Shown: positions 13,591 through 25,345 of the stretch, piece after piece | How the letters are laid out: the number at the start of each line of letters is the position of its first letter | Numbering within the stretch: the stretch's first letter is position 1 | NCBI GenBank assembly: GCA_050084985.1 | Contig: JBITNC010000001.1 | Coordinates: 148,614,001 to 148,678,000 of the forward strand | DNA from: Nageia nagi | Taxonomy: Eukaryota; Pinophyta | DNA length: 64,000 nt | Reading direction: 5' to 3' | Made by a program: the position numbers and the translations under genes | Notes under the pieces: generated by a model | Databases searched by the model: none | What the model was told of the DNA's origin: nothing | What the model saw: the letters and a program-made list of their open reading frames with translations, nothing else

Positions 13591-14574
13591 GTGGATACAA
13601 ATATGTTTTACAAAAAGGTACAAAAGTTTTTAAGTGTTGTTCTTATTGTTTTCATCATTAAAAATTAGATAAGTATTTTATTTTTTATTTATTTTTTTGT
13701 GTGTTTGCCTTTTTTTACCTTAGTGTTAGTGCTTATCATAGAGTTGGTATTGAGTGTTTTTGTTTATGGTTTTGTTATTTCATTTGCATTTTTTTGTATA
13801 TTTCATTTTGATTATACTTTTTACACTAACATTAGTATTTAGTCCAACATTAACACTATTCTTTTGGGTGTTGTTTAAAATATAATATTTATATTTTTTA
13901 TTGGTCGATGTGTTTTCCTATATTTTCTTAGTTTTGATCTTAATTTAATGATCAAAAATTAAAAATATAAGTTTTTCAAATTTTAAGCAATTTATTTGGC
14001 TAATTTATGGTAGTTTTTGATATGATTTGAATTTTTTTGGTCACGTTATCTTTGAAGGACGTTGTAAGCAGGGTTAACAGTCTATATATCCTAAAGGGTA
14101 TTTGATTTGTTATGCCAACATTGACATTATTATATATTATATTGTTTATACATATAATTAATTCCTATCTTTATACACATTGGGAAGAGATATACTTTTG
14201 TTAAATTGAAGTCATGTTAATAGGTTTGGTTTTCTTTAGGTCTTTTAGGCCATGTTATGTAATTTTATCACTTTCACATTATGATGCATTTTAGAAAAAT
14301 TGTATATAATTTCAATATAATATATGTTTATAAGGTCATTTAGTGAGTTTGGACTCATTTTCCCATGGTATCCCTAGCACCAACACTAAGATAATTTACA
14401 CATTTTTTTTAAAAGGAATTTTTGATTGGGTAAACTTTGTTCAAATGTCATTTTATGTTATTTAGGGTGAATTGCACATATAATTTATTAACATACTTAA
14501 CATTTCATATTCATAGAAAGAAATTCATAAGCAAAATTACAACAAAATAAAGCAACATGCATTTAGGATAAATT
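13591..14574. other. AT-rich spacer, nothing recognised
   Basis: T-rich DNA after the gag relic with no open frame of note and no LTR edge that I can place. It may be remains of the gypsy element or plain intergenic DNA. Confidence 0.4.
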
Positions 14575-16777
14575 GAAGGCTCCAATTCTCCTTATTCTCA
14601 CCTCATGGATCCCTAAATAAGTCGTGTTGTAGAATATACATACAAATATGTTCATTTTAGGAGGTTCACTTTCAATGTTTATGATTTTTACAAAAATAAA
14701 ACAAAGTGCATAACATAAATTAATGTGAATAAAAAAATGATACATCATCCAACAATAAATTAAAACCTAGTAGTCCAATGGATTTTGTTACTAACCCCAA
14801 AAGGAACTTTTTACATAAATTATATAATTTTACACAAGTTCACATATAATTTTGCACAAGTTCACTATTTTTAAGTTAAAAAAGTAAGTATAATGCCCAC
14901 TTTTACTTAAAAAATAGATCTTTAAGCAATATGTTTTCCTTCAATAAACACTTAGGCTAAAACTAACATTGCAAGTTTACCTTAGGAAAAGAAATTAATT
15001 TTAATTACTAAGGAAAAGAATTACCATATTTATACCATAAGCACTAAAAAAAATCACATTCTTACCAAAGTAAGAAATGATTAGAGTTTTTTTTTTTAAT
15101 TACAATTTTTCCTTAGGAAAAGATAATATCTCTCACCTTAGTAAAACAAATGCCAAGGATTAAAAAAAAGTGTTAAAATACATATTTCTTCTTTCTAACA
15201 CTTAAAAGCATTCATCCCCATTAGCAATTTTATCTTTAACACTAAAATAATAATTTGCCTTTAAAAATTACCATATTTTTCTAAAAAATTAACTTAGAAA
15301 TAAAATTCCTCTAAAAAGTAAATGCTTAAGAGGAATGATGACAATGCATTAAATTTGCACATGATGTTTACTTTAACTACAAAATATTAATGCACAAAGT
15401 GACTCCTTACTTCACTCCAAACTAGAGTCATTAATGAAACATGATGAGCTAGAAAGATTGCCTTGCAAGAAATCTTAAGCAATATTAAGCAATTAATTTT
15501 AAAAAGATCTCAGAAAAGGAGGAGATAGGTCCACTCAAATCAAGATAAGGATCAATAATATGAAGGTTAAAATATTTTCACATAACCCCCAAACAAGGTG
15601 CAACCAGCTAGGTGAGGTTAACCTCCTTAATAGTTATTACAACTGGATTTTGCATGGGTGTGTCAAAGGAATGGGAGATAAGATAAACAAGAGGCTAGAA
15701 TAACCAACCAATAAATTTAACCAAGTTTTACCATCATACCTATCAAAATTCACCTAAGTAGTCATGAGTAGCCAATGGCTCGCAGCATAAGCCATCACAA
15801 AACACTAGGGTCATTGTGATTCTAAAGGAATTCAAGTTGCTCCTCTCAAGTAGTATTTGGTAAAAGGTAGGAGGATGCTGGTAGAGCAAGGCAAGTAGTA
15901 GATCATGCTATGTTAGAGGATCACATTAAGAAAGAGATATTGCACCAAGTGGGAGGGGTCACATCAAGCAAGAGGGTTGTGTCATATTAGAGGTCCGTGG
16001 CATGGAACCAAGAGTAGCTACATTATAGTTCCATAATATGGAACAAGAAGAAGAGGCTACGATCTACGCTAGAAGTTGGTATATAGGGGGCATGGGGCTA
16101 TGGATTAGGACACCTTCGATGAATTAGAATTTAAAAGGATTTAAAAAAAAATTATTTTAAAAAGAATTATCTACCCCCTATGTTATTTAACTTTTGATTA
16201 AAAAAAACTTGTAACTTTTTATCAAAATACACCCTGTTCCTAAAAATGTAAACATTAGTATTATTTTTATTTTCAAATATATACAAAAAATTACCATTAT
16301 TGTGAAAGCATGTAATAATAATTCTTTCTTCAAATAGCAAGGAATATATATTTTTTCAAAAATAATTTTTAATGTAACAAATTCATAAATTTATACTCTA
16401 CAAATTTTATGACAAACATCATAATTATGCATAACTAATGCTCATAACAATATATTGTTGCTATACTTTAAACAATTTCATTTTACCCAAAAAAAATTGG
16501 AACTAACATATAATATTAGTATGAAAAAAAAGATGGCATAACAACAATATATTATTATATTAAGCAAATTTTCAAAATAACAACTAACAAAAAAATATTA
16601 GTATCATTATCAAAATGATCTAAAATTTAACATAAAAGGAAGAGAAGGAAGAATGTTATACCTTGACCAATTTTTACCTCAATAAGGATGTATATGACCC
16701 TCCAATTATGGAAGGAGGAGTAAAAAATGAGCACCAAGATGTTGAAGAGGAACCTACAATAATGCTCTGATACCAAA
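14575..16777 (-). mobile_element. Truncated copia leader (minus strand)
   Basis: Homologous, with much decay, to the 3-kb non-coding leader of the central copia family. The segment 'cacctcatggatccctaaataagtcgtg' type near 14600 matches the one near 43170, and the sequence near 14790-14880 matches the one near 43365. At the PBS end an AT-rich block lies before the primer site. A somewhat GC-richer block at about 15780-16090 occupies the position where the full copies carry unrelated inserts. No gag or pol remains, so the element was cut near 14575. Confidence 0.65.
16764..16775 (-). promoter_or_regulatory. Primer binding site, initiator Met tRNA type
   Basis: The minus strand reads TGGTATCAGAGC, the perfect 12-base complement of the initiator methionine tRNA 3' end used by many plant copia elements. 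It lies two bases inside the LTR edge. It sets the minus orientation of the adjoining LTR. Confidence 0.85.
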
Positions 16778-17279
16778 TGAAGGATTTAATCCTAAAAGAC
16801 TAAAATCCTAATCTACCAACATCATCTGAAATATATCTTAAAGATCAATGCTCAAAGCATAAAAAATATCACAAATTGATATAAAATATAAGTGGTTCCT
16901 CCAACTATGGGATTACATCCACTAACTAAGATCTTTCTCATTCACAAATATAACTCTCTTACAAGACCTCTTTCTTCCTCTCCTAACACTAATTCTAGAG
17001 CATGACTTTGCTTCAACTTTTGGTGAGTGGTCACAAGGAGTGAGCCTTCTATTAATAGGCCAAAATACTCCTTTGGATTTTCCTTTTAACCATTGTACAA
17101 AGACATGACATGCTTCACCCTTTTACCCAAGGGGGCATTCTCATGAGAAGGAGTGTAGGAAAAGTTACATTATCATAGTTACTTAAATACTTAAGGAATC
17201 TAGGGATACCTTTAAGTATTGGTGAATTTACAAAGAAGAACATTACAAACCTTATAATAATGCATTATACATTCCAACA
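16778..17279 (-). mobile_element. Copia-family LTR flanked by both PBS and PPT
   Basis: A 502-bp LTR that starts TGTTGGAATG and ends CCTTCA on the minus strand. It is a diverged relative of the central LTR family and shares the layout of a plant LTR, including a promoter-like A/T block. The PBS and leader lie on its left and a PPT (17280-17288) lies on its right. It therefore acts both as a 5' LTR for the leader to the left and as a 3' LTR for a vanished body to the right. Confidence 0.82.
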
Positions 17280-17301
17280 CTCCCCCTTAATGCAATATTG
17301 G
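17280..17301 (-). promoter_or_regulatory. Polypurine tract and residual 3' end of a copia body
   Basis: The minus strand reads CCCAATATTGCATTAAGGGGGAG directly before the LTR, in two parts: a short tail identical in kind to that before the LTRs at 35360 and 51118, then the purine tract AAGGGGGAG. Only about 22 bases of the internal region remain before PPR-derived DNA starts. Confidence 0.75.
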
Positions 17302-17520
17302 GATACCTTTGATATGATGAAGCATGTGGGAACCAACCCTAATAATATAACCTTAGTATGTATTCTACTTGTAGGTAGCCATGCAAGTCTAATGGACAAG
17401 GGCTATAAATACTTTAATAACATGAGTGACTCTTATTACATTATTCTTGGGATGAATGATTATACATTCATTATTGACCTTCTTGGCCATCCATGCTTGA
17501 TGCAGACTAGACTATAATGG
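17302..17520 (+). pseudogene. PPR protein fragment, last repeat and start of E region
   Basis: An open plus-strand stretch resembles the end of a plant PLS-class pentatricopeptide repeat protein. It has MMKHVGTNPNNITLVCIL (the last PPR), then SHASLMDKGYKYFNNM and a segment like the beginning of the E domain. Such proteins act in organelle RNA editing or processing. The normal order is repeats first and E region last. Here this C-terminal piece lies upstream of the repeat-bearing pieces at 19191-20660, so the locus is rearranged and not functional. Its left edge abuts the copia PPT. Confidence 0.7.
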
Positions 17521-17524
17521 TGGA

Positions 17525-18745
17525 AGAATATACATAAAATGGATTTTCTAAAAAAGTGGAAAAATACACAGTTTGAAGGATTTGAAATAAAATTTTCATA
17601 ATATGTGTGATACAAACATAGTTTCATAGTCTACAATGATTGCGTAATACACACAAAAATAGATTTATAAAAAAAACACTAAGATATGTATACAAAATAT
17701 GAAAGAATACACAAGGCTCACACATTATATGATAAGATGCATGATGCAAACATGGTTTTATGTTTTGCACTGATTGCATGATACACAAAAATATATTTTT
17801 GAGAAAATCACTAAGACATGTATACAAAATATGGGACAATACACAAGGCTCGAGAATTATTTGATAAGATGCATGATGCAAACATAGTTTCATGGTCTGC
17901 AATGATTGCATGATACACATAAAATGGGTTTTTGAAAAATAGGCCTTGAGATATATGTGCAAAATATGGAAGAATACATAAGGTTTGTGAAATGTTTTAC
18001 ATAATTCATGATGCCAAAACACATTTTCATGATATGCAATGATTGCATGACATACATAAAATGGTTTTTTGAAAAATCCCCTAAGACATGTATGTAAAAT
18101 ATGAAAGAATAGATAATGATGAGGAATTATTTGATAATATGCATGATGTAAACATAATTTTATGCTTTACAATGATTGTACTATACACACAAAATGGGTT
18201 TTCAAAAAAATCCCTAAGACATGTATGCAAAATATGTAAGAATACATAAGGCTCACAATTTATTTGACAAGATGCAAAATGGATTTTTGAAAATAAAAGC
18301 TTTAATATATGTATGTAGAATATGGAATAATACACAAGGCCTAGGAATTATTTGAAAAGATGCATGATGAAAACATAATTTCATGGTATGCAATAATTGC
18401 ATGATATGCATAAAATGAGGTTTTTTAAAAAATCCCTAGGACATGTATACAAAATGTGATAGACTATACGATTCTTCTAATTTTTTGGATTTTGAACACC
18501 TTGATAGACACATACATAAAATGCGAAAGAAAAAATAAGGCTTGCGAAATATTTGATAAGATGCAAAATGGGTTTTGGAAAAAAGTCCCTAAGATAGGTT
18601 TGCAAAATGTGGAAGGATACACTAGCTTGGGAATTATTTGATGAGATGCAAGATGTTAAAATAGTTTCATGATCTAAAATGATCCCAACATACACACAAA
18701 ATGATTTTTTGAAAAAATTCCTAATACATATATGTAAAATATGGA
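17525..18745 (+). repeat. Tandem array of ~131-135 bp PPR-derived units
   Basis: About nine imperfect units. Full units carry a 'gataagatgcatgatgca' phrase (17731, 17863, and changed forms near 17998, 18133 and 18353), which gives spacings of 131-135 bp; shorter ones appear near 18267 and 18555. Translated on the plus strand, each unit resembles half of a PPR module: MYAKYGRIHKA, then LFDKMHDANIVSW, then AMIA and NGF. The rest of the module is missing between NGF and the next MYAK. The same stretch reads as a repetitive open frame on the minus strand (17624-18022), which I treat as a shadow. Confidence 0.8.
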
Positions 18746-19190
18746 AGAATACCTTGCTCTTCTTTTGCTAAGCTTCAAACCTTTTCTCCTTAGCTCCACC
18801 CCTCTTTTGCCCCACCTCTACTTCCAATCCTATCCTACCTCTCCTCCTCTCCTCCCTCTCCTCCTCTCCTTCCTCTCCTTTCCTATCCTTTGTCAAAATT
18901 CCCATGATAATTAGTCGACCCCCTAAAAAATAAAATAGCTCTCATAAGTTCCCATGCGAGCTTTTTTTCTTTTTTTTTGGGTGAGATGGAGGGGAATATT
19001 TTTCCTACCACCTTATGATTTATGGTGGAGGATTAAAATCACCCCATAAAAACCACCACCAAAATGATATATAGTGGTGGCTTTTGACCACCCAATCAAA
19101 GCTACCTCAAATTGGCTACCACCAAAAACCTTTTTAGTCCAATGCAATTATCAGGTGTAAAACCCCACTTTGCAACCTTTGCTAGCATTC
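18746..19190. other. Polypyrimidine tract and GGTGG/CCACC palindromic stretch
   Basis: A nearly pure C/T run (CCTCTCCTCC words) lies at about 18770-18893, followed by a block at 19000-19130 rich in GTGGTGG and CCACCAC that could fold into hairpins. No coding sequence recognised. It separates the PPR minisatellite from the PPR module array and probably marks an insertion. Confidence 0.45.
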
Positions 19191-20660
19191 TTTAGATATA
19201 TGTCACCAAAGGGAGATCTAGAATAAGGTATGGGCATCCATCAAAGCATAGTTTGCAATAGTTTTGCATTGAATGTTGGGGTTGTGAATTCCCTAATATA
19301 CATGTATGCCAAATGTGAAAGCATAGAGTTGAAAACTAAATTATTTGATAAGATGCATGATGTAAACACAATTTTATGGTGTGCGATGATAAAAGGATAT
19401 GCAAAAAATTGGGGTTTTATAAAAGGACCTAGATACTTGTAGGAAGATGCAATTATCAGATGTAAAACTTGAATAAGCAACCTTTGACAACATTCTTCAG
19501 GCATGTGCCACCAAAGGGATCTCTAGAATAAAGTATGGGAGTCCATCAAAGAGTAGTTTGTAATAGTTTTGCATTGAATGTTTTGGTTATGAATGCCCTT
19601 ATATACATGTATGCAAAATGTGAAAACATAGAGAAGGAAACTAGATTATTTGAAAAGATGCATGATGCAAACATAGTTTCATGGTATGCAATGATTAAAG
19701 GATATGCACAAAATGGGTTTTCAAAAAAGGGCCTACATACTTTTAAGGAGATGCAATTATCAAGTGTTAAACATGAATATATAACTTTATCTAGCATTCT
19801 TTAGGCATGTGCCACCAAAGGGAGCTTTGTAATAAGGTATGAGCATCCATCAAAAAGTAGTTTACAATAGTTTTGCATCGAATGTTGAGGTTTTGAATAC
19901 TCTGATATACATGTATGCCAAACATGAAAGCATAGAGAAGGAAACTATACTTTTTGATAAGATACATGATGTAAAAACAATTTCATGGTGTGCAATGATT
20001 AAAGGATATGCAAAAAATGGGTTTTCAAAAAAGGTCCTAGATACTTATAAGCAAATGCAATTGTCAGTTGTTAAACCTGACTCTACAACGTTTGCTAGCA
20101 TTCTTTAGGCATGTGCCACTAAAGGGAGATTTGGAATAAGGTATGGGCATCCATGAAAGAGTAGTTTACAATAATTTTGCATCAAATATTGAGGTTATTA
20201 ATGCCCTGATATACATGAATGCCAAACATGAAAGCATAGAGAAGAAAAGTCAATTATTTGACAAGATGCATGATGTAGAAATAGTTTTGTGGTGTGCAGT
20301 GATCATAGGATATGCACAATATGGATTTTCAAAAATGACCTTTGGGATTTGGATGAATAGAGAAGGAAACCAAATTGTTTGACAAGATGTATGATGCAGA
20401 TACAATTTCATTGTGTGTAATGATCATAGGATATGCAAAAAATGGGTTTTTAGAAAAGGGCCTACATACTTGTAGGCAAATGTTATTGTCAGGTGTAAAA
20501 CTTGACTCTATAATATTTGTAAGCATTCTTTAGGCATAAGCCACCATTGGAGCTCTAGAAGAAGGTATGGACATACATGAAAGAGTACTTTGATCATAGT
20601 ATATGCACATGAGTTTTTAGAAAAGGGCCTACAATATTTGGGAGAAACTCTTAATAAAAT
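19191..20660 (+). pseudogene. PPR gene relic: tandem PLS modules with shared lesions
   Basis: Four successive modules begin at ATGs at 19230, 19535, 19839 and 20143, spaced 305, 304 and 304 bp. Each encodes about 90 residues of PPR type: an MGIHQ-like start, MNALIYMYAKCENIEK, LFDKMHDVNT and SWCAMIKGYAKNGF, with a QMQLS-V-KPDSTTFASIL-like end in some modules. In a working PLS protein the module would be 303 bp; here each is 1-2 bases longer and out of frame with the next. The joins share the same frameshift and an in-frame TAA. The fourth module has an extra copy of a ~130-bp subunit near 20340-20470. A last, shorter module (about 20520-20660) keeps the reading frame at the join. No start region, DYW domain or targeting peptide is present, so it cannot give a functional protein. 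Confidence 0.82.
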
Positions 20661-20743
20661 GTTGAGCTTCTTAATTTTTTTATGTACATGTATGCAAAAA
20701 GTGTATACAAATACAAAATATATTCCCTATAAATAACATGAAG

Positions 20744-21210
20744 AATACATGAACTATGGAATTTATGGCATCCTATGTTTTCTATGTAATGATTTGGGTC
20801 TACTTTGCAGCATCTACATGTTATTTTGGGAACACTACCTCTTCATGACCTTATCCTTCATTTAAATCATGATTCTTATTCATTCCTTTATTTGCATCCT
20901 CATTCTGCTCCATTCCTTTAAGCATATTATCCTATATCATAAAGAAAATGATATGTTGGTGTACATTATCTTTAAAAAGTTTAAATTAGCTTTGATTAGA
21001 TTATGGAATTTTTGTAATGAAGAATACATGTTCTATGCCATTTGTGGTATCCTATGTCTACTATGTAACATATTGGGTCTACGTTGCAGCATCTACAACA
21101 TGTTATTCTAGGAACCCTACCTCTTCACAATCTTCTCCTTCATTTACATCATCCTTCTACTTCATTACTTTATCCATTTTATCCTATATATTAAACAAAA
21201 TTATGAAATG
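20744..21210. repeat. Two diverged tandem copies of a ~190-220 bp segment
   Basis: The stretch 20744-20960 ('tggcatcctatg...gggtctactttgcagcatctaca' in outline) recurs at 21030-21210 with the same order of words, offset by about 280 bp. The open frames here are not related to any protein I know. Confidence 0.65.
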
Positions 21211-21339
21211 AAAAGTTAATTAAAAAATATAATTCTTATGAAATGAATAGTAAACATTATATATAAAAGTAGTAATGATTATACCTGTTAGGTTATAACT
21301 GGAGGTTGGTAATAAAGTTGTAGTGATTTAGTTTTCCAT

Positions 21340-22900
21340 AACATAAATCCCTAAAGATATTTTCCCAAAGTATTAGCATCCCAATTGGGTATGGGTAGCA
21401 TGTAACCACTGAAATTACATAACACCACCACTATGGAAACATGCCCCTCTTCAATAGTGCTACTGTAGTATGTGCCAGTAGGATCATCATTATGCACATT
21501 ATTAGACCCCACTATATTACCATGAGGGTTGAGTAGATTCACCTTTTCACCCTTTCTAGTAGAAAATGATCCATCATTTACATATTTTTGTACTTGTAGT
21601 ACATCATTTATATCATTAATTGCATAAAAAATTGATATAAATTTAGGAATGATTATACTTGTTGGGTTATAACGTATTATTGGCATTTAAGTTGCAAAAA
21701 GTTAGTATCCAATAACATAAATACCCAAAAAATTTCTTCCAATATCTTAGCATCCCCATTGGGTATGGGTAGCTTGTAATCACTGAAATTAACTATTGTC
21801 ACCTCTATTAAAACATGCCCCTCACCAATAGTGGTACCATGGCATGTGCTAATAGGATTATCATTGTACATATTGCGAGATCCCACTATATTACTAAGAG
21901 GATCAAGGAGATGGACCTTTTTATCCTTTTTGGTGGCAAATGGAACACTATTATCATGTCCTACCTATATGTCAAATAATGATGCTTTAGAAACCCTCAA
22001 ATGAATACAAAAATATAGATTTTAGTTCCGCTTAAATTACAACAAAATGAAGTTACCTGATCATTCAACTCATCATCAACATTCACCCCATCATCAACGT
22101 CTCCAACATTTTATTAGATTGAAAATCAATTGGATGTGAAGACTCTTCAATATGTGGAAAATCCTATCAACAATTTATGATATCAAAAATCAATAATATT
22201 GTATATTTGTACAAATATCTAATAACAATAATTTTTTGGAAAAAAATATTGAAAAATTCTTATTGAATTATTTTTTTATTACCTTCCCTTGTATGATAAA
22301 TTTAACACTCCCCTTACTAAATTCATATTTTAAATATTGCAATTTTCTCTTTTTCTTCCTATCCTTAGAATTATATTCTTCCAATTTTACTTGCATTTCA
22401 AGAATGGCTAGTTTTGGTAAATTTTTCAAATCTTTGACATCATACTAAACACACATACCTCCTAACACTCTATAATGTTTACTATTAAATTATCTATGCA
22501 TCACCTTATTTATATCCTACCTATTTGCTATATATTTCTTTTGGTTATAGGATGATAACTTTTAATGCCATCGACTAGCCTCCTACCTCTTGGCAGAGGA
22601 GAAATTGGTGGTACACCATTATGATTTTGGCTACTATGTTGGTCTAGCCTCTTCCTTTCACCCTTTCAAACACCATTGAGCAAATCATAATTTATAATAA
22701 GGCAAAAATATTGAGTTCTATCACCCTTCCTAGTAGCTATCCATTATCCTACAAGAGAATCTACAAAGACCACTCTATCATCAACTACCTAATGTAAGCT
22801 CTTAAAATCCTTTTCAAAAAGCTCTATGGTGTTTTTCTAAAATAAAAAAATAGAATATCAAAAAATACTTGTACTTCCCATTAAAATAATAAAAATCAAA
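21340..22900 (-). pseudogene. Possible En/Spm-type transposase-associated relic
   Basis: On the minus strand two similar open pieces (21351-21686 and 21677-21886) read VNLLNPHGNIVGSNN then DPTGTY or DPISTC, then EEGHVSI or GEGHVLI, then LPIPNWDA or LPIPNGDA. This outline resembles a segment common in plant En/Spm (CACTA) transposase-related proteins. The two are a ~310-bp tandem duplication (about 21340-21650 and 21651-21960). Diverged coding-like code continues on the same strand to about 22900 (ELFEKDFKSL near 22830). The family match is from memory of the motif outline and is weak; no terminal CACTA repeats were seen. Confidence 0.35.
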
Positions 22901-23369
22901 TATGTATTATTTGGCACATACCATCATTGTAGGGATATTTCTCCAACATACTTCTAAATTATGAGTGCAACTTCTTTATAATTAAAAAATGATACATATT
23001 TAAAGTATGAACTTACAATAGAGTTATCAATTCATCCAAGACTAATTAAAAGTATTTTTCTATCACATGTTATGGTTTTTAGTTCCCTAGTAAATATGAA
23101 TCAAACACAGTTTCATGGAATGCAATGATTAGAGGATATGCATTTCAAGGAAACAATGCCTTTAAAATCCTTCATTTGATGAAGCACTTGAGTAAACAAT
23201 CAAATTTATTACCAATATGAAATGTATATTTTTCCTAGGTGCTTTTACATTACATAAGAATGTAGGAATCAAGGCATTTCTGGTAGAATTCTTTAATTTG
23301 GTGGAGACTAAATATGCTTCATATTATGTTCTTATTTCAAATTTGTTATGTACAAGTAGAAAACTAGGA
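22901..23369 (+). pseudogene. Spacer with a short PPR fragment
   Basis: Mostly AT-rich with nothing recognised, except at about 23103-23160, where the plus strand reads NTVSWNAMIRGYAFQG, the central helix pair of a PPR module. It is an isolated scrap of the same family as the repeats at 19191-20660. Confidence 0.55.
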
Positions 23370-23600
23370 TGATGATGAATGAATAAGGATACTGATGAAA
23401 TATTAAGGAATAAAAAAGACACATGGATGTAGTTGGATTGAAGTTTAATTGAGGGTAAATAAAGGAGTAAGGACATTGGTGAAATATTGATAAATAAAAA
23501 AGATAGTTGGATGTAGTTAGATTTAAGTGCACAAGAGGGTAAATGGAGTAAGGCAATTGATAAGATGGATATAGTCGGATTGAAGTTCACTATAGAAGAA
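23370..23600. repeat. Three tandem ~85 bp repeats
   Basis: Units beginning with forms of 'gagtaaggacattg' near 23375, 23463 and 23546 each continue through 'gatgtagttggatt'. They are imperfect copies about 83-88 bp apart. Minus-strand open frames here simply follow the repeat. Confidence 0.7.
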
Positions 23601-24389
23601 TTTAAAAATGATCAATTCCCTTTCCCAAAATTCTCAAAAAAGGATTAAAAATGAGAAATTTGTAATAAGGTTTATAAATACATCAAATACTAATTAAAAA
23701 AGTATTTCATTTACATGTTAGTGTTAATCTTGTAAGAATAATGGTTCTAACTAAAAAAAAACCTATGAATATGTGTAATTATTATGAATAATAAAGTAAC
23801 TATTGAACAATACATTATCAAATAATTTATATATTGGGAAATATGGAAAATTAGTATAATTACCCTAAACCATAATTATTATTGAATAATGCCCCAAATT
23901 AAGAAATTTGAAACAAAGTTTTTTATTAAATCAAATACTCTTTAAAATTGTATTTCTATCATAATAAAAGCATAAGAAAAATCCTAACAAAAAAACCCTA
24001 GGTAGAGAATTGATGAGGAAAAACTCTAACCAAATAAATTTAACAATAAAAGAAAAGCATACTAATGAATCAAGAATGCATACCATGATGGTCATCATGC
24101 CCCTGCTGGTAGAAAGCTCCATGTAATGGTACTGTATAGAATACTCTGCAATTTTATAGGATCTGGTTAGGGTTTTTTATCTAATGAATAACAAAGAAAA
24201 TAAATAAATTATAAATGCATATGAACAAGAAAAATATTAGACAAGGTATACGAGCAAATGAGTATGAGAGCTCCTCTTTGTGGTACCATCCGGATGGATG
24301 GTCTGCAAATGTTTAAGGGCATGATCATCTTCTTTCATTTCGAAAGTTTGAGAAAATAGGAATGTTAGATACACATGTTAAATTATACT
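23601..24389. other. AT-rich spacer, nothing recognised
   Basis: No coding sequence, repeat structure or element edge that I can support. Confidence 0.4.
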
Positions 24390-25110
24390 TTTTATTTATG
24401 GTCACAACTATACGCCCATCATATGTTCTCTATATGCCCATAATATAACTCAATTTGTAGTTACATATTTCATAGTTCTCACTATATGCCCATAATATAA
24501 CCATTATATGCCTGTAATATATGTCTTCCAAATTTTCAAAAATTTCCATTCTTATTTCTCAATATATACCCACAATATAAACAATATACATCCATGATAA
24601 ATATTATGTTAAAATTTTAAATTTTTTTATCATTCTTGCTATACACTCATGATATATCCGATATATGTCTGTGATATATCTAGGACAAAAATTCCAATTT
24701 TTTTATAGTTCTCACTATATACCCATAATATAGCTTCTATACACACCCATGATATATCTCGCTAGAGCAGTGGAGTTTGATGACATCCCCTTCTCTATAT
24801 GCCCATGATATAGCTGATGTATACTCTCATGAAATATCTCATTGGAGTGGTGAAGTTTAATGATGGCCTCTGGCTATATGCCATGATATAGCTAATATAT
24901 ACACCCATGATATATCTTAATGGAATAATAGGGTCTGACGGAGACTGAGTGGTGGACTTTGATATATGCCCATAATTAATGTTTTGCTATACACCCATCA
25001 TATATCTAAGTGAAGCGATAAGATCGGGTGGAGGTGGCAGTGGTGGAACTGATATATGCCTAATGTTATTTTTGATATATGCCCATGATATATGTGCGAA
25101 TTTTATGGAG
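24390..25110. repeat. Degenerate minisatellite with core TATATGCCCATGATATA
   Basis: The core recurs in more than 15 variants (for example near 24411, 24444, 24488, 24716, 24797, 24962 and 25076), often as close pairs and in places separated by unrelated 30-70-base inserts. Many cores contain a partial palindrome, ATATGCCCATGATAT. Spacing is irregular, unlike a classic satellite. Confidence 0.7.
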
Positions 25111-25194
25111 GATAGGCTCTTCCCTTTTTTATCATTGTTGCAATTATAAGAAACTTGTAGAAATTTGTACAATTACTTTTAATAGCATAGTAAT

Positions 25195-25345
25195 TTGTAG
25201 TTGATGTTAGTAGTTTGTAAGTTAGCAACTTTGTAGTTTCAAGTTAGTAACTTTGTAGTTGAAAGTTAGTAACTTTGTAGGTTAGTAACTTTGCAAGTTA
25301 GTAACTTTGTAGGTTTGTAACTTTGCAAGTTAGTAGCTTTGTAGA
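25195..25345. repeat. Short tandem repeat of AGTTAGTAACTTTGTAG type
   Basis: About nine units of 15-21 bases built from 'gttagtaactttgtag' and 'gttagtaactttgcaa'. The alternation suggests a two-unit higher-order pattern (GTAG then GCAA). Confidence 0.8.

Noticed and set aside
17624-18022. A 132-residue repetitive minus-strand frame as a repeat protein
   Set aside because: It is the antisense shadow of the PPR-derived tandem units; the plus strand gives recognisable PPR motifs.
24390-25345. CRISPR-like repeat array
   Set aside because: Eukaryotic context, uneven spacing, variable repeats and no unique equal-length spacers.
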